Below, piece after piece: positions 47,601 through 61,200 of a DNA stretch of 64,000 bases (its first letter is position 1; each line of letters starts with the position of its first letter). A model generated the notes under the pieces. It saw only the letters and a program-made list of their open reading frames with translations, made no database searches and was not told where the DNA came from. The stretch is from Pseudorasbora parva (taxonomy: Eukaryota > Chordata > Actinopteri > Cypriniformes > Gobionidae), in NCBI RefSeq assembly GCF_024679245.1, contig NC_090182.1, forward strand, positions 29,529,547-29,593,546. Direction: 5' to 3'. Both the position numbers and the translations under genes were made by a program.

Positions 47601-50600
47601 TTAAACATTTTAATCGTTGCCCAGCACTATTAAAAATGTATTATACATGCATTTATCTGCCTTTTGTATTTATTGCATTGCATATTTTATGTTCAGGGAC
47701 AACAGATTGATAAGCAGATATGCTATTGGATGTAACTTTTTAACATGTAACAAAAGTGGCTCTCCTATTAATTTTGTCCTATCAGTGTAGCTCTCCTGAA
47801 AAAAATAGCAAAGACCACTGGTCTATGGTATCTGCCACTGCAACACATTTTCTAGAATTTCATTTTACTATACCTATAGAGGTGGGCCAGGGATGGCAGG
47901 GGTTGGTGGCAAAGTAAGTATCTGGATATTTGCCGCGAGGCGAGGGCTTCGATTCCCTTTCTCTTTTTGACCATACATGTGTTTGCATCCCTGATTTTCT
48001 GAAAAAGGTCCACACGATCATTAACCAGTAATTTACTAGTAATGACTGCATGAGTGCATGTGCTATTGAGCACCCCCATATAGTCAAAATGGTATGATCC
48101 TCATTTCAACACCTCTGCAAAGATTAGACAGATTTGGTAGGTCGAATCAGGCTCCTCGTATCAACGCATTCGGGGTCACCACACACACAAAATATAAGAA
48201 AACAAAAACAAAACACTTAATCATTCCTTGCTTACCTGAAATGGTTTAACTTTAGCATAGAGCTCTTCATACAAGTTTCTCCAGTGCTCAGTCTCGGCGT
48301 CACACGTGCTGGGATTAAACAAAAACAATGCAACACACACAGAGAATGAATACGTGAGGACACTGATGGATTTGAGACCTGTTGAGTGCATCCCACTTTC
48401 TCACCTCTGCAGCTGAGCCTCAGCGAGTTGTTTGTGAAAGTCTTGTCTTTCCTCCTCCATCTGTCTACATAGCTGTCGCCTCTCCTGCTGCCACTCCACA
48501 GCGTGACGTTGAGAAGAGTCTCTTTCCTCCTGCACCTGTCCACGCAGCTCAGAAACCTTGTGTTCCAGCTCCTCCACGAGCCCCCGCAGTCTGCTGGCTT
48601 CTGCAGAACGGCCCTCCACTGACTGCCTCCTCCTCTGCTCCCTCTCCAGCTGGGTCTGAGCCCGCTCTCTCTCCCCTCTCTCCTGCTCCACCTCCGCCTG
48701 AAAGCGCCTCAGCTCCTCACTCCGACTCTCAGCTGCTCGCTTCAACTCTTCCTCTTTCTGAGCCAGCTTTGCCTGAACTTCTAAAAGTGTCCTGTAAGTG
48801 TCACAGTAGTTTTCGTTTACTTTTAATTTCAAAACAGTGTATTTTGACAAGATTGACAGCTAAAGTATGATTTACCGAACTCTGATGGTGTTAAAACAGT
48901 GTTTGCAGCCTAAACCAGGTGCCATTATTAGTGATGAGAAAAATAACAGGTTAGGTTATAGATTAATATGTGCCATTTAGCCTATTACTGTTAATATAAT
49001 AACTAATGCAGTCATTTAAAATGCAAATATGATTTAATGAGTGAGTACATCATGAATACATCTTCCAAATTGTGTTTTTGTCTTATCCTGAACCACTATG
49101 GTACATCTTTATTAAGTGTTTATATTCAGACTATTTTAGACCGAGCAGGATGATCCCAGGACATGTGTGACTCTGACAAACAAAGAAGTAGCGCTGGCTA
49201 CAATGTTCTTCCGCATGACGCATGCAGTTTTGTTTAAAGCTGCACTGTGTCAGTTTTCCGTCCGCTAGAGGGCACCTATTCAAAACAAAGGTGTAGTTTG
49301 ATGACGCCAAGTTTGAGTGCAGAATCTTGGGACATGTGGTCTTCACCTCACAGCAGGTAAAAAAAAAAAAAAAAAAAAAAAAGATTTTTTAAAAATTAAA
49401 AAAAACAGGGATAGGACTCGGGCAGAAATCATGTTGATGGATGCGCTTATTAAAGGGTTAGTTCACCCAAAAATGAAATGTATGTCATTGATGACTCACC
49501 CTAATGTTGTTCCACACCTGCAAGACCTCTGCTCATATTCGTAACACAGTTTAAGATATTTTATATTTAGTCCTAGAGAGTGTATACTCTCCATGTCCAG
49601 AAAGGGAATAAAAACATCATAAAAATAGTCCATATGTGACATCAGTTGGTTAATTAGAATCTCTTGAAGCATCGGAAATACATTTTGGTCCAAACAAAAA
49701 AAATCAAAAACTACAATTTTACCTTATTCAGCATTGTCTTCAAACCTCAAATAAAGATTCAAACGGTCATGAATCAGCGTATTAATTTAGATCGCCAATG
49801 TCACGTGATTTCAGCAGTTTGACACGCGATCCGAATCATGAATCAATACGCTGATTCATGACTGTTTGAATCTTTATTTGAGGATTGAAAACAAACACGG
49901 AAGAGAAGACAATGCTGAATAAAGTTGTAGTTTTTGTTATTTTTGGACCAAAATGTTTTTTCAATGCTTCATGAACTACTTTGATGATGTTATTACTTTT
50001 CTGGACATTGACAGTATAGTGTGCATCAGAGTCCTGCAGGGGTCCATTTTTGGAGACCCGCCCCGCCCGTACCCGCAAGGTTTAGCACCAGAAGATGAAC
50101 GGAGGTCTTACGAGTGTGGAACAACATTAGGGTGAGTCATTAAAGGTCCCGTTCTTCGCGATTCCATCTTTCAAACTTTAGTTAGTGTGTAATGTTTCTG
50201 TTAGAGCATAAATAATACCTGTAAAATTATAAAGCTCAAAGTTCAATGCCAAGCGAGATATTTTATTTAACAGAAGTTCCCTTTCAAAGCCTACAGCGAA
50301 CGGCCGGTTTGAACTACAGCAGGAAGTGCAGGGATGTAATGACGTCTCTAGAACCGTTTGTTGACTAACCCTACGCCCACAAGAATACGCAAAAAAGGGG
50401 GCGTGGTCTTGTTGCTCTCCCACGTGGAGAAGAGCGCGCATTCAACGCTAGCATCTCCCCGTTATGGTAAGAGGCGGGACCTTTTCGGGCAGAGTGCGCT
50501 AAGCTGGTGTCCAATCACAACACGGGAAGCGCTGGCCCAATCAGAACTCGTTACGTATTTCTGAAGGAGGGACTTCATAGAACAAGGAAATCACAGGCCG

Positions 50601-52675
50601 TTTTTAGGACAGAGAAAACAGCGCTGTTTGGGTGAACTAACCCTTTAACGTTACTGTAGTATGACGCAGAGCAGGACAGATTGTTGAGGGAGCTGAGCAA
50701 GGCCGCTGGAGCGATTGTAACGCAAACTCGCAGCAACTGGACTTTTATTTTGACGGGTGTCGCCGGCGCCATTTCCGCTTTTCCGGACGAGTATGAGCAG
50801 CTCTGTTTATCATATTAGATACATTTAAGTGTGCTGACAATGACGTTACTCTGTGAGTTTGCTCTACTATTGAACTATTTAAATGGCTGTCATTGGGCTG
50901 TAAAAAAAAAGGAAAAAAAATAATAGTTATTTATTTATCGGTTTATTTTATCATGTTCATTTCAATATTTAATTTAAATAGTATTGAATAATTAATTTGT
51001 AAAATAGCCATTTATTTATACAGTGTCTATTCACACCAAGTGCAAATAGCGCATCTTGTTGGCAAGTGCAATTCACACTAGCTTCTCCTAACAATGCCTG
51101 GTTGTATGCCAGTAAAGCGTATGGCTTAAGGATGAAGGCTGACGCAATCAACCCGGGTTCAATCTGCCTTTTGCCGTGCTCGTTCTTCTCCCTTTTTCGA
51201 TAACATCACATCAAAAAAGGCATTTACTTAAATAAATAAATAAAGTTCTGAAAAAGGAAATGAAGTGTCTAAGGGTGCGTTCACACTTGTCATGTTTGGT
51301 TCGATTAAAACGAACCCTGGTGCGGTTGCTCAGTTAGTGCGGTTCATTTGAACATATGTGAACGCTGCCACCCGAACTCTGGTGCGCACCAAACAAGCGG
51401 ACCGAGACCGCTAAAAAGATGGGTCTCGGTCCACTTCCAAACGAAATCTGGTGCGGTTCGATTGATATATGAACGCAACACGGACCAAACACATGTAAAC
51501 GGACCAAAAACCGGACGTATAATGTCACAAGATGCCACGCATAATGCAGCTGATTTGACGACGCGGAAAGATCGGTGTACGTTATCCAAAATGAGTAACT
51601 TTAACGTTAGAGGGCAAACGTGGAGCAACGAGGAAGAGCCTCATCAATATTTGGTCTGACGAGCATGTTTCGAAAATGCTAGAAAAAACACACAAAAAGC
51701 ATACCTGGCTCTTCTCATCAAAGTTCCTGTGTTGCCCATTATTAGCAGGTAAGTTACAGACGACAGAACGGCCGTCTCTTTTGCATAAGAGACGCCTGAC
51801 TCTTTTCTGCACAACGGAGGAAATCCTGCTGCTGTTTTGAATGTTTTGAACATTTTATGAGCTCTTCATGAGTTCTCAGCGGGTAAAAATAATGCCACAT
51901 GTACACGCATAAAATGATCGCGTTTAATCCAGCACACGGCTTTGTTTTGAACATTTCATGAGCTCTTCATGAGTTCTCTGGTAAAAAATAATGCCATATG
52001 TTAGGCTTGGGCGGTAATACGGTAAAATGGTATACCGCGGGATCTAAAAATAGCAACGGTATCAGTTTCAATACCGTCAAACCGTCAAAAAAAACAAAAA
52101 ACAGATCAACTTACATATTGCTGATCAACAATTAATTATTAAATATTTAATACGTTGAACTAATTAAACTATTTACATATTAAATACTATTTATTTATTA
52201 AATGCCTAAATATGTGTATGCGTTGTTGTGACAGCGCGGATGAGAAAGAGAGAGAGGGGAAAAGACGGCGAGTTATTATCGAAAAAGAACACAACTTCTG
52301 CAGTTTGGAAGTATTTTGGGTTTTGACGGTAAATACAGACGAGGCAATTTGCAAATTGTGCAACAAAAAGATGACCGCGAGAGATGGAAATACCTTGAAC
52401 CTAAGGACGCATATCCGAAACCACCATCCTCACTGCTGCGTGGATGAAAAACCGAGCGCACCCTCGGACTATGCTGTAATATTGCCGAAGCCTTTTGTCA
52501 CACTGCTGGCAATGTAAGCAATAAGCATGAACTCCACAAAAATCAAGTGGACATGGGACTCACAAAAAAAAAAGTCAATTGTCTGACAATTGTCTCATAA
52601 CGGTAAGCATAAAACGTGCAGAGAGTTTCTCAGGGGCAGGGGCTCAAATGTAAAAAATAAAATAAAAATATAGGC

Positions 52676-52749
<74 letters not shown>

Positions 52750-55700
52750 CCAAGCCAACAGTTTGTTGACGCTGTCTGAGCCTTACATCATAATGTTTTA
52801 ATTATTCACGGTAATACCGTATACCGAGGTAAAATAGGGAGGAGGTTTGACGGTATCAAAATTTGGATACCGCCCAAGCCTACCATATGTGTTACACGCA
52901 TAAAATGATCGCGTTTAATCCAGCACACAGCGTTGTTTTGAATGTTGTGAACATTTCATGAGCTCTTCATGAGTTCTCTGGTAAAAAATAATACCATATG
53001 TGTTACACGCATAAAATGATCGCGTTTAATCCAGCACACAGCGTTGTTTTGAACATTTCATGAGCTCTTCATGAGTTCTCTGGTAAAAAAATAATGCCAT
53101 ATGTGTTACACACATAAAATGATCGCGTTTAATCCAGCACACAGCGTTGTTTTGAATGTTGTGAACATTTCATGAGCTCTTCATGAGTTCTCTGGTAAAA
53201 AAATAATGCCATATGTACACGCATAAAATGCCCGCGCGTGTAATCCGCACACAGCATTGTTTTGAATGTTCGGTAAACGAGCTCCTACGTCATATAAGCC
53301 GACCAATCAGGTTGTGAGCATCTCCCTGTGCCTTTGGTTCGGTAACTTTAGGTTCGCTGTTAAAAATGCCCGTGTGAACGCTAAGCGGACCAGGACTATT
53401 ATGTTTGTTTTTGTTTTTTGGTCCGGACCAAACTAACCAAACGAACCGAACTACAAGTGTGAACGCACCCTAACGTAATGTTTAAGAATAAAAAAACATT
53501 TATGAGTAGGGTTAGGTGAAGGGAGGGCTTTTATTGGCACCATCCATTTAATAATAAATATAATCTTTTCCACTAAATTATTATTGCATCCTGTTAATGT
53601 ACAATAATACTGAGGTGCAAATAGTATTTATCTGTCAAAAAGTATAAATTGCATGTAATTATCATTTACACAGATTGCAAAGAACTGCTACTTTTACATG
53701 GTATAAATAGACTATCACTATTTTCACTCAGTACGCCATTTTACTTAGTAAAAAGCATCTACATTTGCACTATGTAAATATCATCTATCACTAAGAAATG
53801 TTTATTTTGACTAAGTGTAAATAGCATTTAGTACCATTTAGCCACTGCCTTTTAAATAATGACTGACATTATCATAAAATAAACCCCTTCAGAATCACAA
53901 TCAGGATGATTAAACCCCTTCATAAGAGTTCTGTTCAGCCTGTTTATTTATTTTGTGATAATGACGTTATTTCTTGGACCACATCAACTATGTGGCAGCA
54001 ATACATATATGGGAAGCAGAGCAGATCAATGACTGCAGTTCTGTGAGGTGGGATACTAACCTAGTATACTCCTCTTGCTGTTTATCCTGCATTTCCTGGT
54101 AGCTTATGAGTTTCTGCTGCAACTGTTGCTTCAGTTGGTTCATCTCTTCCTGCAGCTGATGGGCTTGAGTCTCTGCCTGGTCCTTCTGCTCTCCCAGAGA
54201 CCGTTTTGTGCTTATGAAATTTAAAAAGAAAATGGTAAATCAAAATAATAATATTTTAAATAAAAAAAGAAAAATGACAATTGATGGTTGAACAGGACTT
54301 GATTTAGTCTTTGGGAATTGATTAGATGTTGCTGTTGGCCGATCTCATGTGAGTGCCCTCACACCAGTAAAACATACAGTTGCAAGAAAAAGTATGTGAA
54401 CCACTTGCAGCATCTGAAAATGTGAATAATTTTAACTAAATAATATCATACAAAATGCATTTTATTTTTTTATTTAGTCCTGTCCTGAATAAGATTTTAC
54501 ATTAATTTACATATAGGGGGAGCGTGGAGCACAACCTAACGCAGGGTAAGTTGTAACACGCATGGTTTAACACTTTCCACTCATGCAAGGATGATGAAAC
54601 TTGTGTATTTGCTAGTTGCCATATCAACAATATATAGAGGAAAAAAAGTGCCAAAATTAAATATCTTTGGAAGATATCACTGAACATTTATTTTACTATA
54701 CCAAAAGTAAATTTCTTACTTACGTTTATTTTTCATCTGTTTTTTGTGTTTATTAAAAAATAAGAAAAAAAATGATATTTGAATCTTATAACAGTAGAGA
54801 CCGTTCTTTAATGCTGATCTTTAAAGAGTCTGTGCAGACTCTTCTCCATAGAAGACGCGAGCCACGGTTTTAATCCCAGTCGTGCAGGTGGGGTGCGCTG
54901 TAGCACTGCGTTACAATGAGTACCATTAGAACTATGATATTATATTCTATACTTTTATGAATTCTTTTGAAAAACCATGAGGAAAGGGTTAATAAGGACT
55001 GAGAGTCTTTTTTTCCCAGAAAACTTTCAAGGACCTTTATCTATGTATGTTTATTTTCAAAAACTTTCCAGGGTCTTTGAAGTTTTTTTTTTTTTTGATT
55101 TAAAAACTTAAGGATTTCAAGGACCCTGATAAAAAGAGAACGAATAAATAATTTATAATAAGCAATATTCCAAAAAATAAAAAAATAATTCATTCTGCAT
55201 TTGTGGTGAGCTTAATTAAATGTAAAAGGTGTTTGAAGCAATACCTCTCGAAGTCAGTAGTAACGTCTCCCAGCTTGGCAAGACAGATGTTGTGGTCCTC
55301 TTCCAGTTTTTTGATTGCAGTCACATGAGCCTCATCTAAAGCTTGCATTTCAGCACACTTCCTACAAACAGAGACAAACACTGGTCAGTTTTTACCAAAG
55401 AGATGCGATTAATCTCAACTCCATTACAAGTTCTCCTCACTTTTCTAACGCAGCACAAGTGTTCTTCAGCTCCTGCTCCAGCGTCTGGTTCTTCTGTGTG
55501 AGGTGCTGGATGGCCTCCTCACTGCATTGCTCCTGCTTCTCCAGCTCTGACAGCTCCGAGAGCGCGTCCTCCAGCTCCTCGCCGAGCTGTCTCCTCTCCG
55601 CCTCAGTATCATCTCTCAGGCGCTCAAGCGTGCTAGCCAGGGTGCCGCTGTGAGCCTGCAGCAACACACATTAGAGGAGCTTAAGAGACATTAGCTTAAT

Positions 55701-58219
55701 CCACAAAGACGATCAAGGAGACTTTGACTTCCTGATTGAGAGACGACAGTACAACCCAGTTAAAGTCTATTAAGTTGCACTCTTTACTTAATTGTCCCAC
55801 TCATGCTGGTATAAATCACATTACAATTATATTCACTACTGATTTTTCCTCTCGAAGTACCACAATAAATCACAAAATGGCATGTTAGTAAACAGTTTTC
55901 CTTGTCACAGTCCAAGATACATAATACTCATGCTATTGCAATGAATAGGAGAAAAGAAAAGTCTAAATCCTTTACAGTAAAGATCCAAACAATAAATGTA
56001 CAGAAATGATTTGGAGGGAGGGAAAGAAGGGAAATAAAGCCCAAATAGTCCCCCTAAGGCTTATTATAAAGTGTTCACTTAATGCATGCAAGAACACTTT
56101 CACAACTCCAGGGGTTGGACTGCATAAAGTGAATCTGGTTAAATAGACAAGAGAAATTGGTCTGTTCTAAACTCAGTACTTAACCCTTTCAGTAGTGACT
56201 ATCCTGTGTTTTTATCAGTTGTCATGAATTTACTCAATCTCAAATTGTTCTAAACCTATTAAACATCTGAAGAATAATTTCATGGTAAATTGACTACATT
56301 TATATAGCACTTTCAACTATATACATTTAAAAAAATGGCCATCCAGCGCTTAACATCTTGCCTCACATTCACCCATTCATTCATACACCAACGGCGGTGT
56401 CAGCCATGCAAGGGTCCATCTAGCTCATCGGGAGCAGCTGGGGTCAGGCGTTTTAATCTAGCGATTATTTTTTCGATGCATCTATTAATCTTAACAATGA
56501 ATTTTTCCAGTCCGATCCGATTTCAATCATCTCACCATTCATTCCCTAATAGCAATTTATACATGTTTTATCATGATGGTTTCATTTCAAGTGTTCGTTT
56601 TTTTAAAATAAGTTTAGTTTTAGCTTGTTATTTGATGCTATAAAAACGGAGGTGTGACGTCATGATTGACAGCTCCTCTGAGTGAAGTTGTCACTGAGGC
56701 ACTGAATGACTTTTTTCTGGATTTTTTTTGGGAGGAGATAGGAATTTTAGATTTAATTTCTACATTTCCATAACTGTTTATTTCACACTAACATAATGTA
56801 TTACGCTCTGCATCTGTGAGTGTGTGGGCAGGCTTTTAAAGGGCGGGTGAAATGCTGTTTCATGCATACTGAGCTTTTTACACTGTTAAAGACTTGGATT
56901 CCCATCCTAAACATAGACAAAGTTTCAAAAACTAATGTTGGACGTTTGATGGAGTATTTCTGTGTCAAAAATACTCCTTCTGGTTTCTCAAGTTTCGGAG
57001 AGTTTTTTTCGAGTACGGGTCTACTTGATGTTAATAGATCAGAAGGTCCTTGTATGGTCCGTACGGGCTCTTCTCCCGGTAGGGTGCGCGCGCGCGTGAC
57101 TAGAGCAAGAGAGGAAATGCACGGCCATAAACACATCTGCAGATCCAGTCGATCCAGGCGCCGCGCTTCACTTTATTCCGCAATAAACAGCATTCCGGGA
57201 AGGCAGCGCTGCATTTGACCCGATTTGAACGCAGAAATGACGGGAAGCTTCACAACGTCGCTTCAGTCGCGACGCAAAAGTGGATCTCCACCGTTCACTG
57301 CTGTCAGGACTTCACCAAATCATACCAAAGAAGTGTGTTTTTGACGGAGCGGTCCCAGCGATAAAGGTTCGGTCCTGCTTTGGAAGCAGCCGGTGAGTAA
57401 AACTGCTTCAAATGTCTGCTGTTGGCTCGTCGTGTCAGTAAACATCAGTAAACGACACGATCGTGTGCTTCGTCATTCAAATGCACTAATGGACTCTATT
57501 GTTGTTCTATGTACACTAGTCTGACGTGCAAAACCGTTTGCTTACTACTGCTAAGGTTTAATCACATACAATAGTCCATTAACCGGATCATGTCCTCATA
57601 AACTGCGAGTAAAGACACACAAATGTTGACAGACCACTAAATACAGTCCATACCACAGAGACGGATGTCCTGCTGTTGCCGTTTCTCCTGTTCAATTTAT
57701 TTCAGCCTCCGAATGATTCTGGATCATTATCTGTGATAGCCATGGGTTTCTCCACGCTTGAGGACGTCACCGCTTTGCGCGCTTGTCATTCTTTAGCTCC
57801 ACCCACACGATACGCCTCCAGGTGCTCGTTTTTTTCCGGAAAGACTTGGTACAGCCCATATTTCTTTTATAAATATAATAAAAGTAAAGACTTTTCGGAG
57901 ATATGAAGGATGCAATACTACTCTATAGTAGGGCTGGGATAAACGATTATTTTTTAAACGATTAATCTAGCGATTATTTTTTCGATGCATCGATTAATCT
58001 AACGATTAATTTTTCCTGTCCGATTCGGTTACGATTCGATTCGATTACCGATTATCTCCCCATTAATTGCCTAATAGCAATTTATACATGTTGATTTAAT
58101 TATCTGAATGAAAAAATGAATTCCTTAACATTGCAATATATGTTTATTGCTCTTAAAATTCCAAAGTAAGACTATACAAGAGCAATGCATTCAATAAAAC
58201 CTTGAAAACATAAAGTAGG

Positions 58220-58266
<47 letters not shown>

Positions 58267-61200
58267 TAAATAAGTATTAACCTACAACAAAGAAACATAT
58301 TATACGATTTTTCTATGTATGCAACTCAGCCTACAGGCTGCCCATCGATTAAATATCAACAAGTTGGTTAATCAAATCCGGGGACACACTGCAAGCGTGA
58401 GCGTCTCGGCTGCGTGGCGTGTCCGTTTTTGTTTCGGCTCACATGTTAACAGGTTGGAGTTTGCACACTGCCTGTGACGCGCGGAGAACGCGTGCATGCT
58501 AGAGCGCCTATTTTTCACGTGTGTTGGGAGCGTCTCCAGGCAAAATAGAATAGGAAAAGATGTTTATATTTCATTTTGACACGAATACATATTATTAAAT
58601 TACATTTTCATGTTTGAAAGTCTGTAGGTTTACATAAATGCAAATATATAGGCCTAATTGTAATAATAAAAAACATCAATTATCGATTTTGAAATATTGC
58701 AACTGTCAATACAGAACGAAATATTCTGTAGCCTATTTTGCCGTCAATATCATAGATATGTGGCTACTCCCGACGTTTTCTTTGCTGTATCAGTAGGCTA
58801 TTTATGTTTAACATTAGGAATAGGGCTTCCCTCCGCATCAATAGCAGCAGCAGCGCCGCGTCAGACACCCTTCTAGTGTGCAAAGGCAGAGAAAACGCCA
58901 CGCAGCCCCGTGGCTGACCCGCAACAGAAACGCCACGCGCATCCGCGGCATGACAGTGAAAACAGTTACATGTAGAGTGCATTACGGGCGCCAATACTCC
59001 GTTTAAAACCGGAATAGTCCTGGGATGAAACTGCTCACTTAGAGGATGGATACCCTCGGTCACATGAGCGCGATTAGACATTGAACATTTTAAATTTAAA
59101 ACAGCTTATTATGTAGGTAACGTAGCCAATGTGTCCGATGCTTTCACTTGATGCAAACGTTTGTTTTTGTGATTAAAATACATCAAATATTACCAAAACA
59201 TCTGTCTTCCTGTGTGCAGAAATTTGTTTATGTAGCCGTGACAACAAAACGCGTGCGCGCATGCCTGTGATGCTCCGTGCGCACCGCGCGCCAACCCCAT
59301 AGACTGTGGCCAACCCGCAAGCCTTGCACTTCTGAAAGTCTGAGGAGCCACTCGTGTTGCTACCATAGATATACATAATAAATAATATACTTAATTACAT
59401 AATATACTTTATTATGTACATCTATGGTTGCTACTACTCTCCGGCGCCGTCATCTTTATTTTGAGTCTGACGAATCGACGCGCATATTTTGCGTCGACGT
59501 ATTTTTTGCGTTGACGTCATCGATGACGTCGACGCGTTGTCCCAGCCCTACTCTATAGGTACTCAAGATTGACATGAGATTGACTGAAACTGAGTGTTTC
59601 ACCCCCCCTTTAATATCGCGCCTCTACTTCCTGCTCTCTACTCACTCTGTCCCAAATCTGTGCAAGATGTCAGTGCCGTGTGCTGGCCTCCGGAGACTTC
59701 AACTTTCGTCAGCAGAAGCCAATGAAGTCGCGTTTTCCATATTTTTTTTTTCACGGCCTATGGTTAAGAGCGCTAGTTGCTCCATGCGCGCCAACCCTAT
59801 CCACATTGCACTTCTGAAAGTCTGAGGAGCCACTGGTGTTGCCACTACTCTCCGGCACCGCCTTGTTTGTTTTGGGTCTGACGAATCGACGTTGTCCCAG
59901 GTCAACTCGACACCTTGGTCAGGTAGAACCGGGGATCGAACCACCGAGCCACTGCCGCCTTAATATTCACTATCATTTTGTCCAATGAAAGTTCATGCAA
60001 ACAAGACGTCTACACAACTACAAAACAACACAGTGTTTTAGATTTTGCCAAAAATATATGCTGCCCCGCCCCTGAGTGTTCAGTGCTCAGTATTCATTCT
60101 TGAACAGCACTTTTTGTAACTCTGCTTTCAAAGATGCAAAACTTCGAAGCGACTCTGGCCGAGCAGGTAAGAACCCAGTTTGCTCTGCTCAATGTTCCAC
60201 TCCATGTGTGCGCTCTCTGCTCAGTCACTCACGACCCACGCGAACGCTCCACTAGCCCCTCGACCGGAAAAGCAAAGTCTGAAATTCCAAGGCAGTAGAC
60301 TTGTTTCTATTTACAATAGTCCTATACGGTGCTGTACAGTGGTGTGTACAAGGGAGGGATTTTCGATCACACTGCAGTGCCCTCTTGAACATGATCTCTG
60401 CCGAGGGGGATGATGACTGAAACACTGCTCAGTGCACAAACAAAAAGCTCATTCACACAGTGCTAGAGCATGAGAACGAACTCACGCATGGATCATCATC
60501 AAATAAGATGTGTTATGGGTTTGGAATGACAAAGATGAGGAACATTTTTTTTGGAAGCTTTCATTTTTACAATGATGATTACATGACATTTAGAGCTCAA
60601 AAAGTCCAGAACCAAGTTTCCAAAAGCAAAGATTTTTTTAAATCAAACTTTCTGTGCCAATCAAACAAATTGAAACGAATAGGAAAGGTACCCAAAACAA
60701 AAGGCAAGACTAGTGTAAACACTACCTACAGATTCTCTTGTTTACCTTCTCCTCCTCTAGTTGTTTGGTAAGTGTAGAGTGCTCGTCCTTCAGCTTTTCA
60801 TATGCCTCCGTCTCAGTCTTCCTGCTCTCCTCCAAGGCGTTGATCTCTGCCTTAAGCTCTTGAACCCGTCGCAGACCCTCCTCCTGTGTCCTGGCTGCAC
60901 ACAAACAAACAATCCTAAGAGGGTTGACCAAATAAAAACCAAAATGCATGCATTTCAAATGTGCATCTCATAAATACTCAACCTTAGTTTCATCCTGAAT
61001 TTCAAAACCAAATCTCATTCACCTCTTTCATCTTCCAGCACCAAGCATCTCTCGCCCATGAGCGCCACACGCTGATCCAGCTCTTCCTCGGTCCTCCTCA
61101 AGATCTCCTTCACGCGGGCCAGCTCCTGCTCCTGCTGCCGAATCACGCTCCGGGACTCCTCAAGATCCTGAGCTCCCTGCTGCATCTGCTCCTCCAGCTC

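Larger units (their letters stand above)
51830..53275. repeat. ~115-bp minisatellite, about six units, split by a hAT
   Basis: Units contain GAACATTTCATGAGCTCTTC, AATGCCATATG and AAAATGATCGCGTTTAATCC. About two units precede the hAT insertion at 52002 and four follow it. Alternate units carry an extra GAATGTTGT segment, giving a higher-order pattern. Confidence 0.8.
51273..53470. mobile_element. Harbinger-like element with GGGTGCGTTCACACTTGT ends
   Basis: A TAA triplet flanks both ends (51270-51272 and 53471-53473), the 3-bp target duplication of PIF/Harbinger elements. Ends GGGTGCGTTCACACTTGT / ACAAGTGTGAACGCACCC are perfect, and the subterminal regions (GGTTCG / CGAACC-rich) extend the inversion. 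The interior carries a ~115-bp tandem repeat and a hAT insertion (52002-52882). No transposase. Sits in an hmmr intron. Confidence 0.8.
56840..59609. mobile_element. TTAA element, AGGGCGGGTGAAATGC end, containing a hAT
   Basis: TTAA at 56836-56839 and 59610-59613. Ends GGGCGGGTGAAATGCTGTTTC and GAGTGTTTCACCCCCCCTT are inverted. The related sequence at about 8,956-8,975 is uninterrupted, acting as an empty site. It holds the hAT copy B. Removing that leaves about 1.15 kb. Open frames (56820, 57676) show no known domain. Confidence 0.8.
56452..59900 (+). mobile_element. Old hAT relative containing two later insertions
   Basis: Left part CTAGCGATTATTTTTTCGATGC and right part GACGAATCGACGTTGTCCCAG resemble the subterminal regions of the 57929 hAT but are diverged and lack a clean left tip. 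The interior is shared with 8590-9272. It is interrupted by the TTAA element 56840-59609. At about 59,840 it reads GTGTTGCCACTACTCTCCGG with no 63-bp foldback. Confidence 0.7.
56295..59960 (+). repeat. Interspersed repeat split into two halves
   Basis: The left half (56295-56451, TTATATAGCACTTTCAACTA ... GGGAGCAGCTGGGGTCAGG) and the right half (59901-59960, GTCAACTCGACACCTTGGTC ... CCGAGCCACTGCCGCC) are the two parts of one common teleost repeat. The 3.4 kb between them is later insertions. I am not sure of its class; its tail looks LINE-like or SINE-like. Confidence 0.7.

Noticed and set aside
48382..48870. 162-codon plus-strand proline/serine-rich frame
   Set aside because: Antisense shadow of an hmmr exon with matched splice sites on the minus strand.
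51830..53275. Regular ~115-bp repeats that could look like a CRISPR array
   Set aside because: Eukaryotic setting, no distinct spacers, units contiguous; it is a minisatellite inside a transposon.
55315..55653. Serine/cysteine-rich plus-strand frame
   Set aside because: Antisense of the Glu/Leu-rich hmmr exon 55441-55655.
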